DNA from: Paralvinella palmiformis
Lineage: Eukaryota > Annelida > Polychaeta > Terebellida > Alvinellidae
Length of the DNA: 64,000 nucleotides
Assembly: GCA_025642065.1 (NCBI GenBank)
Contig: JAODUP010000485.1
Coordinates: 62,001 to 126,000, forward strand
Reading direction: 5' to 3'
Shown here: positions 37,899-51,169 of the stretch, piece after piece
Numbering within the stretch: the first letter of the stretch is position 1
How the letters are laid out: each line of letters begins with the position of its first letter
Program-made: the position numbers and the translations under genes
Notes under the pieces: model-generated
Database searches by the model: none
The model's input: only the letters and a program-made list of their open reading frames with translations
Told to the model about the DNA's origin: nothing

Positions 37899-39891
37899 GC
37901 ATATATGAAGTTAAGGTGTGATGCAGCAGTCCTCGCAGTATGGATTATTGCAATTAACAACTGAAGCGTAACTATCTAAACACATTGTTTTGAAGGATCG
38001 TTTCAAACAAACGCCTGAGTTATTGACATTCATCGGCGTATATCATGTGTTCCATATCGTTGGAAACTGGAATAGCGGGAGTTTGTCAATAAATTTGTAT
38101 TTTGTTCTAGGGACAGAGAACATAGCAGTCTATCTGGTTTCATATGCCCCATTTGTGTCACGATTTATGCTATGTATGCCCGTAAATAAAGCAGGCAATT
38201 TCTGATGGGAGTAGTCATGCATATATAATAGCACATCGAGCTGATATAAATCTGATACCTTGAGGTTTAATTGACTGCTTAAATAGTGGATCGGTATGAC
38301 TATTATATTGGAGTTTTTTGTGTATAGATCGGAGTGCTCATTTGTGAAGAGCTTCTGTTTTGTGTAGAATGTTTGATTTGGCGTTTCCCCAGGAAATAAT
38401 TCCATATGATAAGTGTGGATGAAGTAATGCAAAGTACAGGGTATGTAAGCCTTACACCGGGAGAGAGAATTTAACTTGCTTAATGACAAATAGTGCTCGT
38501 GAAATCTTACTGCTTTTGCGAGATAGATGTTTTTGCCAGCACAGTGATTCATCTATTGGAATTCCTAGGAATGTAAAGAAATTAGCTCGTAGCAGGGTGA
38601 TACTGTTAATTGACAGCTTATACTGATCAAGATTTTGAACTTTGAGAGCTGGAAGCTGGTTGAATTAACATGTGTTGAGTTTTGGTTTGCCTTAAGAGAT
38701 AGCTTGTTTGCGCAGAACCAATAGAAGATTTCGTCCAGGCTTAGGTTTGCTCTATTAAACAAGTTAATTGGGTTAGAGTCAGACAGAAAAACAGTGGTCT
38801 CATCTGCAAATGACAAAATATTCTCGGTTGTGCAGCTAGGTATGTCATTTATATATGTATATGAGAAAGAGGAGTGGGCCGAGAATTGAACCCTGGGGTA
38901 CCCCGCAACGAACAGATAGCCCAAGTGATACACGAGAGTCTATTTCAACGTACTGAGTTCTAGTTTTCAAATAACTGTCGATCCATTTATTAGCCAACCA
39001 TAGTATACCATAAATATTAAGTTTGTTGAGCAATATCTCAGTGCTAATGATATCAAAGGCCTTACTTATGTCACAAAATGTTACGAGGGTGTTGCGTAGG
39101 ATTTGACTTGTTAACATCAGCACAGTGATTTAATAGATGCGGGACTGGGTGAATGGTGGAATATTTAGCTCGGAATCCATATTGATGGCGGTATAATATG
39201 TTATTGGTATTGAGGACGTCAAAGATTTTCTTATACATTATTCTCTCCAGTATTTTGGAAAATGACGGTGACAAGCTAATTGGTCGATAATTAATTAGTA
39301 GACATAGATCCCCGTCTTTGTAAATAGGGATAACTTTTTTACATTTCAAATCAGTTGAGAAAGTGCCTGTTTTAAAGGTTAGATTTATAATGTATTTTAT
39401 GGGGTCTACAAGTTTATCTATTGTCTTTTTCCGTAATTTAGTGGATATACCATTTGCACCATAACTGGTTTTAGGTTTTTGACAGTGCGATTAGGCATAT
39501 AGGTGTCCCAAGGACGATTCGAATTTGAAACATTGTGATTGAGATTAAGGCCAATATTGGCGAAGAATTTGTTGAAGGCATCAGCTATTTCAGTTTTCTT
39601 ACTCACAGTAGAATTCTGGATATCGAAAGATTGGGGAAATTTGATTTGTTAGTTCCTTTTCCAATAGCCAGTCCAATAGAATGCCAGTCTTAATTGTTTT
39701 CAATGGAAATGCTATGTCAAAGATCAATAACTTTTTGTATAGGCTTCGTTTGGACAGTTATAGGTCAATATTTGGGTGAAGTCCATGCGATCAAGTTCAG
39801 AACTAAAGGTGGCTATATTTTGTTCACAATTATACCTGAGTCGTTGCCATTGATAAGGATATGATCAATAAGTGTAGCCGATGTGATACTT
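37899..39891 (-). mobile_element. CR1/Jockey-superfamily LINE inserted in copy 3, 5' truncated
   Basis: Minus strand, in order: endonuclease end 'GSITSATLIDHILINGN', RT 'VIPIYKDGD', 'NYRPISLSPSFSKILERIMY', 'YRHQYGFRAKYSTIH', 'FCDISKAFDIISTEILLNKL', 'CGVPQGSILGPLLFLIY', 'ILSFADETTVFLS' (FADD changed to FADE) and 'WFCANKLSLKA', then a C-terminal region. Flanks carry similar sequences, 'ctctcattatttgg' and 'ctctcatgtttcttgg', read as a target-site duplication. Copy 1 has the single empty site at about 5393. Several frameshifts are present. Confidence 0.75.
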
Positions 39892-39905
39892 CCAAATAAT
39901 GAGAG

Positions 39906-40860
39906 TTTAGCGACAATAACTTATAAAACGCTGAAAAATGTTCGGTGCTGAAATTAATTATATTTTCTTATTTTATTTAAAAATTCAAACAGTAAAGCTT
40001 TGTTTTTTTCCCCGAAAATGATCTCTTTATTTCCATTTTCTTTTGTAGAAGTGTAGACAATCAGCAGCTGGCTACCACAAACTCAGCTAGCTCCTATCAG
40101 GGTCCCATGTCAAAACCTGTTAGACAAAAAAAGGATATACAGGTTAATCTCAGTGTTCGATTTACAGTAGCACCAGTATTAACTGGGATAAGGTAGGAGC
40201 AAGCTGATAACAAACCTGTATAATGCAAACTAACATAAACATTGTGTAGCCGATATTGGCTACAGTCGAAGCAGACGTTATGATTCTAACTCTAACTTTG
40301 TCCAGTTTCATCTGGGTCAATATGTGTAACTTATAAAGTGGCTAATTGGAAAATTCCGAATAACCTATTTCCTCGTGCTCGCAAAAAGATAGATTTGGCC
40401 AAAGATTACTGTTACGTAATATAATACACCAGAGCGGAAATCCTCAAAATGATCGCTTAAAAATATCATAACGTTCTCTTTGATATATTTTCCCTTAAAA
40501 CGGGCGTTCTTATTTAACAATTAACGAATTGAGTTAAAGAGTTTTGCTGATAACTCTAATACCAAATACTATCTCCATAGATTAGGGATCTAACATTAAT
40601 GACTGACTACAATCGACATGAGATTGTATCCATTTATTCTTCCACTATATTTAAATAAACAACGAATACAATTACTTGAGATGAATACATCCAGAAGTGA
40701 GGGAATTAGTTTGCTTTATCCCAGTCATGTAATAGATATGTTTTGTTTTCAACGGTGTCATAAATAGTTGGGTAGCACAATAAGAGTTATAAGAATATTT
40801 AGGTTTGGATATCGCCGAGTAACTTTAAGGTGTTTGTATTAAAACGAATTGAAATTTCAA
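39906..40860 (-). repeat. 3' flank and last intron of PAN-EGF copy 3
   Basis: The reverse complement aligns with copy 1 at 4440-5380 and copy 2 at 26200-28370 ('cagcagctgg', 'attagagttatcagc', 'ttagaatcataacgtctgc'). A terminal exon is expected here but its splice site could not be fixed by eye. Confidence 0.6.
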
Positions 40861-41480
40861 ATTATTCGCTCTAGGTGCAAATACTCGAAATGTAGACATT
40901 TGGTTTATAAACCTAATTATATCTTACAGTAATATTGAAATAATTATAAATTAAGTGGTAAATTATCTAAACTTGATAACAGTGGCAACTCGAACAATCA
41001 TGAATGTTTACATACAAATTAACAACCTGAATAATATATCCTGCAGTATCTATTAACTATCACTTAAGATTTTCTTTGTGAAAACTATTGTCCCGTAATA
41101 TATATTGTTGAGATTAATACATTATTCGCGGTATTCGCGGTCTTAATCCTTATCTGTAGGATCGTAATATAAGTCTTGAAATACTACAAACATGGTCCAG
41201 CATTTAAACAGACACCACACGGAATATTCGCCAACTTCACTTTCTCTAGTTTTGATTTCCCGTACTTCCACATACTTTGAAAGAAACATTACATGATAAA
41301 CAACAGATGCTGTTCAACTCTCCACGATCATCACAAATCAAATCGGAAAATTCATAGTGACATATCTGAGACCATACACAGTGGTGAAGAAGCGATGAAT
41401 TAAAGAGCTCCTACATGTTGTTCTGGGGCCAAAGTATGAGGCATGCAATATAGCCCCTGCACCTTTTATGAATTGCCAGT
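40861..41480. other. No gene recognised; left part of inserted sequence
   Basis: Not alignable with copies 1 or 2. It probably belongs to the insertion that carries the hAT relic. Confidence 0.35.
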
Positions 41481-42305
41481 TAACTAAAAAGTGAGTAGTT
41501 ATGATCCAACCATCTCTATCTGACTAGTTAGGCAGGAAGATAGCCCTGAAACCATTCATTTTCATATAGAAGTACAGCTGGAACAACCTCTGCATGGGTG
41601 GGATCTGATTCAAATCATGTTGATGAACCAAACCCAAAGAAAACTGCATTAGAGGATTTATTTGGGTCAGATGTCACAACTAGACCATGAGATCCCCATT
41701 TTGCTGAAGGATTTTGCCACAAAATGGCGGAGGAAGAAATCCTCACAGTATCCCCTGCTGGGCAATCTGGCCCAGTGTTATCTCGCCATCCCCGAAACTT
41801 AAGTTCCACCTGAGAGGGGTTTCTCAACAGGAGGCGATGTAGTCACAGCACTGAGGACTAACCCCAATCCCAGTAATGCGGATGTGTTGGTCTTTCTGAA
41901 CAAAAACTTAAAACTTTATTTCATGAAGTCATTTGAGATTATGGTTACGTAGTTTAGCTATTACCAAGAAGGTATTTTTGTTTTCTAGTTACATGTTTTG
42001 TCATTTTTATCATTTATTAATTTATTAATTTACCAGTTATTCTATAAGTAGTTTTGATATTAACAAAAACGTGTTTTTTTATTTTATTTCTAGTCTTATC
42101 ATTTGTTTAATCATAAATTCATTTAAATTATTTACAAGTGTTTATTAAAATAAAGTTGTTGTTTTAGGTTTTTTTTAATTAGTTTATTGAAAGGTTTGTG
42201 TGATCACCGACATGCTGGAGTAAAATATCGTAAATATATCGAAACGTGAACTAAATATCGAAAATCGAATCGAAAATAAAAAATCGAATCGTCCCATCCC
42301 TAATA
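41481..42305 (+). mobile_element. hAT transposon relic (C-terminal dimerisation domain and 3' end)
   Basis: Frames read 'PKKTALEDLFGSDVTT', 'YLAIPET', then after a one-base shift 'VPPERGFSTGGDVVTALRTN' and 'NADVLVFLNKN'. This is the hAT family dimerisation region near the transposase C-terminus (VPSERxFSxAG pattern). Downstream sequence ends 'gaatcgtcccatcccta' at about 42285-42302, a plausible hAT terminal inverted repeat. The transposase cannot be functional: it is frameshifted and the DDE/RNase H-like part is not recognisable. Confidence 0.72.
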
Positions 42306-42351
42306 ATTAGTGTGGTTTATTTGTTTTTATCTGCTCTATCGGATCACTATG

Positions 42352-42545
42352 AGACGCCTCCGTGGTTTAATTGGTAGCGCGTTGGCTCAGAGATCACAAC
42401 CACCTGACTTCGAATCTCATCATGGGCATATGTGAAGGGTGTTTCATCTTTGGCTTCGCTTCATTACCTTTGGAGGTCGCTCGGCCCATTTAGCCTACCT
42501 TGTTCACATAAGTGGCCGTAAAATAGCCAATGTATGGCCCTGTTC
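42352..42545 (+). mobile_element. tRNA-derived SINE, family 1, copy b
   Basis: 'gagacgcctccgtggtttaa' head, 'ttggtagcgcgttgg' A-box arm, 'cttcgaatctc' B box and the family body 'gtttcatctttggcttcgct' then 'ggaggtcgctcggcccattt'. The best-preserved head of the family. Confidence 0.8.
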
Positions 42546-42609
42546 TGAGTAGGGCCAATACGCTACCCATGCACGTTTGGCGAGGTTGCACTTCGAATTT
42601 CCCGAACGA

Positions 42610-43700
42610 CTTGGCAGCTTTTGATTTCAAGTAATTATGTGTACAGAAGCCAATTGGCACACTTTCTGCACCGATACGATATCATTAAACACAAGAAATT
42701 GATCAATTTATTTTTTCAAAAAGTGTGTTCGCATACAACTATTGACCTAAAAGAAAAGTAGACCGAGCACTCAGTGATGTTTGATTGGGCCGTCATGATC
42801 AAACAGCTCAGACTTCTTAATTTCCCACAAAAAAACATGATAAAATTAATTTCCATTAGATATACGCATGCGCACAAATTCCGGTACACTTGCGCATGAT
42901 GACGATGTTGATTTTATTACGCAATCCTAAATAAATACACCCTCCGGCAAAATATTTAGAGTGCGTTTGTAGCACCACTTGTTAATTGATCTCCATAATA
43001 TAATTAATTTTACGGCTTATACCTCAGCAATATTATGTAATTTAATAAATAAACCATAAGGAAAATCATAGGCTTATATTGTTAAGTTGTGCTTAAATTG
43101 TAGTATGGAACATTATTTTGGGCGACGGTGTATTCGTAGTTTTATTGTGTCACGTGACCAAATGATAGCCGGCCAAGATGGCGAACTGTTGAGTTATTGC
43201 CTATTAAATTCGCGTTTATTGGTGTTATGATGAGCAATCTCGTGTACCAAAATGTTCCACTGAATCACTGATTGTGAGTATTATTCAAAGAACATAACTT
43301 TTAATTTCGTTACGACCTGTAAAAAAGTCGAAGTGAAACCTCGCCAATTTAGCAGAGGTAACGGTCAAGCTCTCCTCGGGCACCGGAGAGCGGTATTCAA
43401 GCTAGCCGTAAAATATAAATCATCATAATCATAATTTTAAAACTGTCTGTGTAGTGATATTATGAACTAAATAATTAGCCAACGTTAATATTCAGCCTAA
43501 ACGAATCAGTGACATTTCCATTAGCGTTGGTATTGATAATATGTTGGAGACAAGGCCGATAATTGACCGCTAGGGAGACATCGTACAGGTCCAACAACGA
43601 ATCGAATTCGAACATTAAGTCCGCAACTCACTGCTTTACTGGATCACTCTCAGTACAGGAAAACGACAGAAACTATATAAAACATATTATGAAGTATATA
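42610..43700. other. No gene recognised
   Basis: Not alignable to copies 1 or 2. A GC-richer patch near 43130-43230 contains 'gtcacgtgacc' and 'caagatggcgaa', motifs seen in many promoters and in TE termini, but no exon follows recognisably. Confidence 0.35.
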
Positions 43701-43726
43701 TCAGCCATTCGACATAAATATCTTAC

Positions 43727-43849
43727 TTTCACAAATACGTCCCTTGAAACCTGGGTTACACGAACACTTTGGCAAACCGTCCACTTCCTTACATACACCG
43801 CCATTTTGACACAATAGCGGGTTATCGTCACACGCATTTTCTTTCTTTC
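43727..43849 (-). CDS. PAN-EGF copy 3, EGF-like exon
   Basis: Minus strand: acceptor AG at 43851-43850, exon 123 nt in phase 1 at both ends, donor 'gtaaga' at 43726. It reads 'GKKENACDDNPLLC', 'QNGGVCKEVDGLPKC', 'SCNPGFKGRIC', a textbook EGF pattern with six cysteines and the aromatic/Gly near the end. It defines the ancestral donor against which copies 1 and 2 are judged. Symmetric phase 1 borders are typical of shuffled EGF exons. Confidence 0.72.
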
Positions 43850-45118
43850 CTTCAAAAAATAAAGATAATTTAATGTTGATTTTTAAAATTGTGTCCTATT
43901 GATATATTATAAGCTAAAGCCTAACTGCAGTTTCTTATCTGTCAAAATTCACATAAATGATAATATCTTAGAAACACAGCTAAATAATCTTAACACTTTC
44001 TACACCTGAAAAGTAATTGTATTTGGACGAAAATTATTAACTCAGCCTTGCAAGGATTCTCGAGAACACGGTTTTCAGAATATTTGCCTTTGCATAAATT
44101 TCCAAAACTATGGAATCAAACAAATCAAAGATATAGAGCCGTCAAACCCGTTAATATACTAATGAAAAAAATATCGAATCCATCTTCTGAATCAATATGA
44201 GAGAAATGTTACTCATTGTGACATTAGATGTCGCCACTGCTTCCCTGGTGAACTAATACATTAATAGTTGTTGGTACTTTGTTTTAAATGGCTGTGGGTG
44301 TATGTTCTGACGTTTATTCTGCTTTTCTCTATCATGAATGTATAGAATAAACTAGTTGAGTTATTTTACTCTGGAACAACTCGGACCTCTGTGGATGTAA
44401 CTATTATGTTGTTCAATTGTATGCGCTGTGGTATGCTGAAAACATTCTTTGACTTTGACATTACTAAAATATCAAACACGGTTCGTTCAAACAAACGTCC
44501 GTTAAATATTTATAACCCTCTAAGATACTGTTTAAAAATTGATTTTATTATTATCGTTGTTTCTATATTGACTAAAGACCATTAATTAAAATGTTTACCA
44601 AAATATAAAGACAATGAATAACAAATTTAAATAAAAACCAAATATAAAATCACGAATGACCACAGCAAACTGAATGTCAATTTGGTATTGCTTAGCGTTA
44701 TATCATTTATTAAGCCAGAGATATTTAATATGACTACCGTGGAAAATAGATTTATGACAATTTTCGAAATCACTTATTATTTGCAGATGTCTAGAGGGCA
44801 CAATTGATGACTGATTGGTATCGATTACGAAATGTCACATATTTAGTTCTACAGTAAAGAATTAGTAAAGAGGAATGACATTAAGGAAGGGGCAACATTT
44901 CGCCCATTATCTCTTAATGGGTTTATAATTTGCAAGAAAAAAAGACGGCAAGAACAAGTGAAATATCTGGCTCAGATTAAACCCTACTCATAATATCATA
45001 CAATGTTCGGTTATGACGCTCAGCATCAAGATAAAATAAAATATATTCGTTTTTCATACCAAACTAGCAATAACATCAAAAGATATTACTATGGATTAGA
45101 CATAAATATATAGAATAC
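43850..45118 (-). other. Intron between PAN-like and EGF-like exons of copy 3
   Basis: About 1.27 kb, against about 0.9 kb in copy 1 and 0.8 kb in copy 2. No independent gene seen. The 64-codon plus-strand frame at 44391-44585 has no recognisable pattern. Confidence 0.5.
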
Positions 45119-45504
45119 CTGTGCGTTCTACATGCCATCCATACTCATCTTCAACAAGGTATTCCTCCTCATACATCGTCTTGTAGCCATGACAAAGGTA
45201 TCCAGTATCACGATAAATAACAGCCACACACTCGTTATTTTGGATACAGATATAATGACACTGTGCCTTTGTATTAGTGTTAATTATAAACACCAAGTCA
45301 TCATCAAGTGGCCTTTTCTCGGTAGAGACGAGGCGAGTTGGTACAATTTCCTGACAACATCCTGTTTTTGTCAGAATGATGACCAGAATAACAAAATCTT
45401 TGATAACCAACATTACTGACAGCTGGTTGTGTGTACACTCGAGACAGACAATTTGGAATGATGAGAGTCAACTCGATTTAGACATGAACGTCAGTGATGT
45501 TCTC
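45119..45504 (-). CDS. PAN-EGF secreted protein copy 3, signal peptide and PAN-like exon
   Basis: Minus strand: acceptor 'gttttctttcag' ends at 45505, start ATG at 45413-45411, coding 45413-45119 (295 nt, phase 1), donor GT at 45118. The signal peptide 'MLVIKDFVILVIILTKTGCC' and the PAN-like core 'AQCHYICIQNNECVAVIY' with a fourth Cys in 'YLCHGYK' are intact. With the well-formed EGF exon downstream this is the copy most likely to encode a working product. The terminal exon is unresolved because a multi-kilobase insertion separates the EGF exon from the conserved 3' flank. Confidence 0.72.
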
Positions 45505-45699
45505 CTGAAAGAAAACAACAACAAAGTTATTATTATTAGTAGTAGTAGTACTATTATTATTATTATTATTATCATTATTATTAAAAGTATTATAGTTGTT
45601 GTCGTTATTCCAATAACAAAACGTCACGATTGAATTAACCCAGTTTGCTGGAGGTTACTATCTTTGCTCTATACATATACCTTATTATTATTTGATCGC

Positions 45700-46290
45700 T
45701 TTAATTATTTATGTCAGCCATTTTTATACACAGTTCTCTCTCTCTCTCTCCCTCTCCAGGTCTCTACAATGATAGCCACACACACCAACACCCGCACACA
45801 TTCACATACGGCTATGAAGTGATGTTTTCCGTTTGCTTAGTTGTTCACGCATTATATGAGAACTGTTGATCTAGAGCTATATATATTCTGTACACCATTG
45901 CAGTAATATTGGGCTCATCTCACTTGAGTATTTTATATAACAACGTTAGCCATATATATTTAATTCACTTTTGTGGTAGGTTGGAACAGAGACATTTTCC
46001 TAAGTTCATTTATAGCCAGTCTATGCTATGACAATCAAGGCCCTGTTGGCCATTAATAACGCTAAACCCCTTCAATATATACTATCAGTTTTTACAGCGC
46101 CGAGGCTATGCCAGCACGACGTTTTCCCATAGATGTCAATTTTTTAATAACAAATAAGCTATCAGTTTTAATAGCACTAGCTTCATGAAAATAGCCGTTT
46201 GGACAAATTGATCTTTGAAAATATTGGCAATATAAAGGTATAAAGTTTGAAGAGTTTAGCTTTGAAGAAAATTACAACAAATTAAAAAGA
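45700..46290 (-). promoter_or_regulatory. Upstream block of PAN-EGF copy 3 with TATA element
   Basis: The reverse complement has 'tataaatgaacttagg' at 46014-45999 and aligns with copies 1 and 2. The distal part of the block (48325-49260) is displaced by a LINE insertion at about 46290-48295. Confidence 0.5.
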
Positions 46291-48295
46291 GCTATTAATA
46301 GCTCAGGTGGTTAACTTTACCAGTATAGGACCAAAATATGCAAATGAAGTACCTAAACCCACAAATAATTCCAGTTACCATCTACATAACAACAGATCAA
46401 GAAATCCACGCAGTTTTATGACACCCGCAGACCCCAATCAAATCTACGAAGTTCTGAAACTTCTAAAGCGAAACAAAAGCGCTGGCCACGATAACTTAAG
46501 TACATATTTCCTAAAATGCATTAATGAAAACGTGGCAACACCTATAAGTATACTTATCAATAATTATGTACAGACTGGGGTTTTCCCAGATTCACTACAA
46601 ATCGCGAAAGTAATACCAATACATGAGACTAAAACCAAAGATAACGTTTCTAATTATAGACCAATCACAATGCTACTTTCGGTCTCAAAAAAACTTGAGA
46701 ATATAGTACACAAACGATTATGCTTCTTTTTAAAATTGCACGATTTACTTTATGATAATCGGTTTGGTTTTAGACGCAAACACGGCCCAATAGACGCTGT
46801 TACAAAATTGAGTATTGATACATGTAAAGTTTTAGATGAAAACGAAGCAACTTTAGCTGTATATTTATAGTTATCAAATGTATTTGATACGATTGATCAC
46901 AGCATTTATTTTAGTGAAAAGGTCCGATTTTTATGGCATAAGAGGATATGCTTTGGACTGATTCTCCAGCTACCTATATAATAGAATATAATTTGTTCAT
47001 TATATGGGAAGTAATTCCCATGTTGAAACCAATAAATGGGGTGTTCCACAGGGTTCTGTACTTGGACCATTGCATTCATTGTTTATACAAATAACCTTCC
47101 TAGGTGTTTAAACTTAAGTCAATATTATGTGCAGATGATACAGCAGTGTATTTGTCTTCTCAAAATAAAACTTATTTGTTTACAATGATGAATAATGAAC
47201 TACTTAACCTAAACGATTGATTTAGAGTCAACAACATTTCGCTTAATATATCTAAAACAAATTACATGTTATTCAGCTACTAAAAGTAACAAGACAGCAA
47301 CCAACATAGATCTTCAACTACCTGTCAGTAACATTCAGAGAACCAAATGTGCCAAATTATTGGGATTGTATATTGACAATAAATAAAAATGGGATGAACA
47401 TATTAATATGATAAAAAAGAAAATAACAAAATCGTTCTTTGCAATTAATAAAGCTAAACATATCATGCCAAAAAGACACTTAAGTACACTTTATTACTCT
47501 CTCATATATCCATACTTAACTTATTGCATTATAATATTATGGGGAGCAGCGTGTCAAGTTCATTTATCAAAATTTATCATAATTTTTAAAGGGTGTCAGA
47601 ATCATTACAGGAGGACACTATAGGGCACATATAGCACCAACATTTAAACACCACCACTTATATCAATAACTAGTTAACAAATATGTACGTTAAAACGCAT
47701 ATTTTCATTATCACAAAATCAACATGGCCACAACACCAGACACTCGACAGCATACAAATTAATAGTACAAAAAACAGACACTTTGGCTGCGTGGCAAAGC
47801 ATCATTCAATGGATCCTCCAACGTGGAACCTTTTATGCGCAACTCGTTGCTCATATCTTGCGCAGATTTATTATCCGCATTCCAACGATTCACACCAGAG
47901 GGCTACTGTGACAAATCCTATTTTTGTCCCCCCAATGTATTTATGGTGCGGCATATTTTATTTTAATGAGTGGGATAGGGTTATGGGGACTGCACCAAAG
48001 CGGCAACTTCAGATTAATGGAATAAATCAGTACTTATTTTGTCAAATTGACTACATTTCACATTCAGTTGTAGAATATCCAGCTAAAATCATACTATAAA
48101 TGTACATGTATTTACTTACACAATTTAATTACGTCTAGCGGAGCCAGACAGTCTCTTGTAGACTCGTTTCTAAATCTGTCACCCGTATATGCATTGTATT
48201 CATTATTCACATCTGTTCATGAATCCTTACCTTTGTGTGTCTAGATGTGTTTTGTGTACAGTTCAATAAATAAAGTCATTCATTCATTATCATAA
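46290..48295 (+). mobile_element. L2/CR1-like LINE inserted in the copy 3 upstream region
   Basis: 5' truncated. The frame at 46307-46870 (187 codons) reads 'YANEVPKPTNN', 'LLKRNKSAGHDNLS', 'GVFPDSLQIAKVIPIHETKT', 'SNYRPITMLLSVSKKLE', 'DNRFGFRRKHGPIDAVTKL'. Degraded frames then give 'VFDTIDHSI', 'GVPQGSVLG', 'ILCADDTAVYLSSQNK' (catalytic ADD retained) and 'NNISLNISKTNYMLF'. The 3' UTR ends 'caataaataaagtcattcattcatt', a poly(A)-signal-like motif plus an (ATTC)n tail. Stops such as after 'ATLAVYL' make it dead. Confidence 0.75.
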
Positions 48296-48324
48296 CTATC
48301 CTGATCTGACGTTAGTGCGTTACT

Positions 48325-48900
<576 letters not shown>

Positions 48901-49063
48901 GTGGAACAGTAATATATGACAGCTGGCTGATAGATATACACACAAATAACTACTTCTATTCGGTGTACTTTTGTCTGCTAACAAGGGCGCATAAATAATT
49001 AAATTGATTATTAATAGTTATTGTTTATGTTCATCTTTTTATAACGAACAGAGGGGAAGATTA

Positions 49064-49178
<115 letters not shown>

Positions 49179-49260
49179 AGGATGGACGGACGGATGGACT
49201 GACGGACTGATAGAGGATGATGACTATATAAACTCTATCCATCTATCTATCTATCTATAT

Positions 49261-49739
49261 ATCTGTTATTGATCACACAGCGAGTATAAAGAATTAATGC
49301 CATAAAACGGAATATACAGTTTTTCTTTTTTCATTAGCCCCAATTTTTAGGGGTCGGCAAAAACATTTCTTACAACATTAATATACATATATATGATACA
49401 ACGATGTAAAACGTGTAAAATTGATTATTCAGAATGTCCTTATTATAAGACACGTCAGGACATTTTCATTTGAATATGGCCTGGCTCTGCATTAATTTTG
49501 CATTAACTAATATGATTAAAAACGACATTCATAGGGCGAGAGACCAGATTCAAACATAATGGCAAACATACAGTGACATGAGATGAGTGTATAATTTCTG
49601 AAGAGGGTATACTGTACACTAAAAATTAGTGTTATGAGCAATGCCATAATTAATGTCAGTGATATATGTTTTCTTTGGAGGAGTATTTATTAGTAGTATT
49701 CTTTAATTTAATTTTATTCTTTTATTTTTCTTGGCTAAC
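49261..49739. other. No gene recognised
   Basis: AT-rich; nothing identifiable. Confidence 0.4.
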
Positions 49740-50462
49740 TATGCTTCTCCAAAAAGTAGCTAAGTTGATATTATAAATAACGTAACACGCCAATTGGTTT
49801 CATTATGCGAGTTAGTGATATTGCTTGCGTATTAATATATGGTCCACAAATTGAATTATTATCACAAATAGTCATTTTGCGATCTACGAATTTACATCAA
49901 ATAGTACTAACAATAAACCGATTTTGTGATCATAATCGACATTAAAAGTAATTGAATAACTAGATATGGCAATCTGATAGATCCTGTATCGTAATAATGC
50001 GTAAGGGAAAACAATATGTATGAAATCATATCAGATTTGAAAAAAATAATTACTCGGAGAAACAGAACAAAGCAATTAAAGATTTAGATGAAAACAGTTG
50101 TACGAAAGTGATATGCTGCCGGATTAATATGTATAATATTGGGATTGATTATCAGTATTGCAAAATTACCATTCTCCTATTTTATGTTTACGAGTTATTT
50201 TGTGACAAAATATCAAAATTGTAACGCTATTAACTTAGCGAAATGATCTATCCTAGATTAAGATCATCTCTGAGTGAAACTAAAGGCGGATGAAATGAGA
50301 TAACAGATTTAATTAACTGTTTTGTTAATTATCGATTGAATCGATTGTTTTATTTCTTGATATTTTTATCTTAGTATGTCATACGCCTTACAATTTATTG
50401 TTATTATTATTTTTATTATTATTGTTATTATTAGTAGTAGTAGTATCATTATCATCATCATC

Positions 50463-50509
<47 letters not shown>

Positions 50510-50510
50510 A
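49740..50510 (-). repeat. Dispersed repeat R1, copy c
   Basis: The reverse complement begins with a TAA tract (about 50505-50400), then follows the R1 order, including the 'aaaatcggtttattgttagt' block that matches copy b near 19576. More diverged than copies a and b. Confidence 0.65.
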
Positions 50511-51165
50511 CTCTTTAATTTCGTTTATATTAGTATTAGTGTAATTTTTCAGCTACTGATTTTAACATGTATTTTAATAATTGGGATTTAAAACGGGATT
50601 GAGTTTATCTTTGGTTGATGAATAACTGCTATTTACTCGATATAAACTTATTCAAAAAAGTTGTACTTAATAATTGTATTCCATATCCTTCCTCTAATTA
50701 CTGATCACTTTTATTGGAATGATCCTGTTGTTTTGGAATAGCCATGAAATTTCATGTTAATTTTGACATGCACAGTACAACGAATCGTTGCGGCCACGCC
50801 TGAACGGCGGCCAGTGCCCAAAATGCATCCAAATTCAGCGGTCCCAAACATCCACCCATATAAGGCAATACTAATTACTTTGTAAATAGCGGTCATGCCT
50901 CTAGTGCGTATAGTCCCAAATGCCGGTTGAAGCCCCCAGTAACGGCCAATCGGCAATAATTCACACGTGAGGATAATTAGTTCCCGATGAGACGTAGGCC
51001 AAACAGACACACACAATTTGATTGATGACCGTAGAAACTGGTGAATTAGATCAGTTGCTTGTGATTATAAGTATGCCTCACCACATTACGTGTGTTTGTG
51101 ATCGTTCTACCTAAAAGGCGTATTCAACTGATTCACAAACACTCAAAGGCATATTTTCACCGAAA
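50511..51165. other. GC-richer patch with an unexplained 101-codon minus-strand frame
   Basis: 50711-51016 (-) is open for 101 codons and ends with common residues only ('GWMFGTAEFGC', 'GTGRRSG'). I recognise no family. Base composition differs from its flanks, so it may be an inserted repeat. Confidence 0.3.
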
Positions 51166-51169
51166 AAGA

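Noticed and set aside
42352..42430. Possible functional tRNA gene
   Set aside because: A and B boxes are present but the cloverleaf cannot close and the same unit with a long body recurs in dispersed copies, so it is a SINE. The same reasoning applies at 8213, 22398, 29105, 51430, 59340, 60710 and 60900.
43130..43430. Promoter of a housekeeping gene (CACGTG, AAGATGGCG motifs)
   Set aside because: No downstream exon could be recognised on either strand and the region sits within inserted sequence, so only the composition is reported.
46307..46870. Host gene encoding a 187-residue protein
   Set aside because: Its motifs are those of a LINE reverse transcriptase, and later RT motifs continue in broken frames with a LINE-type tail.
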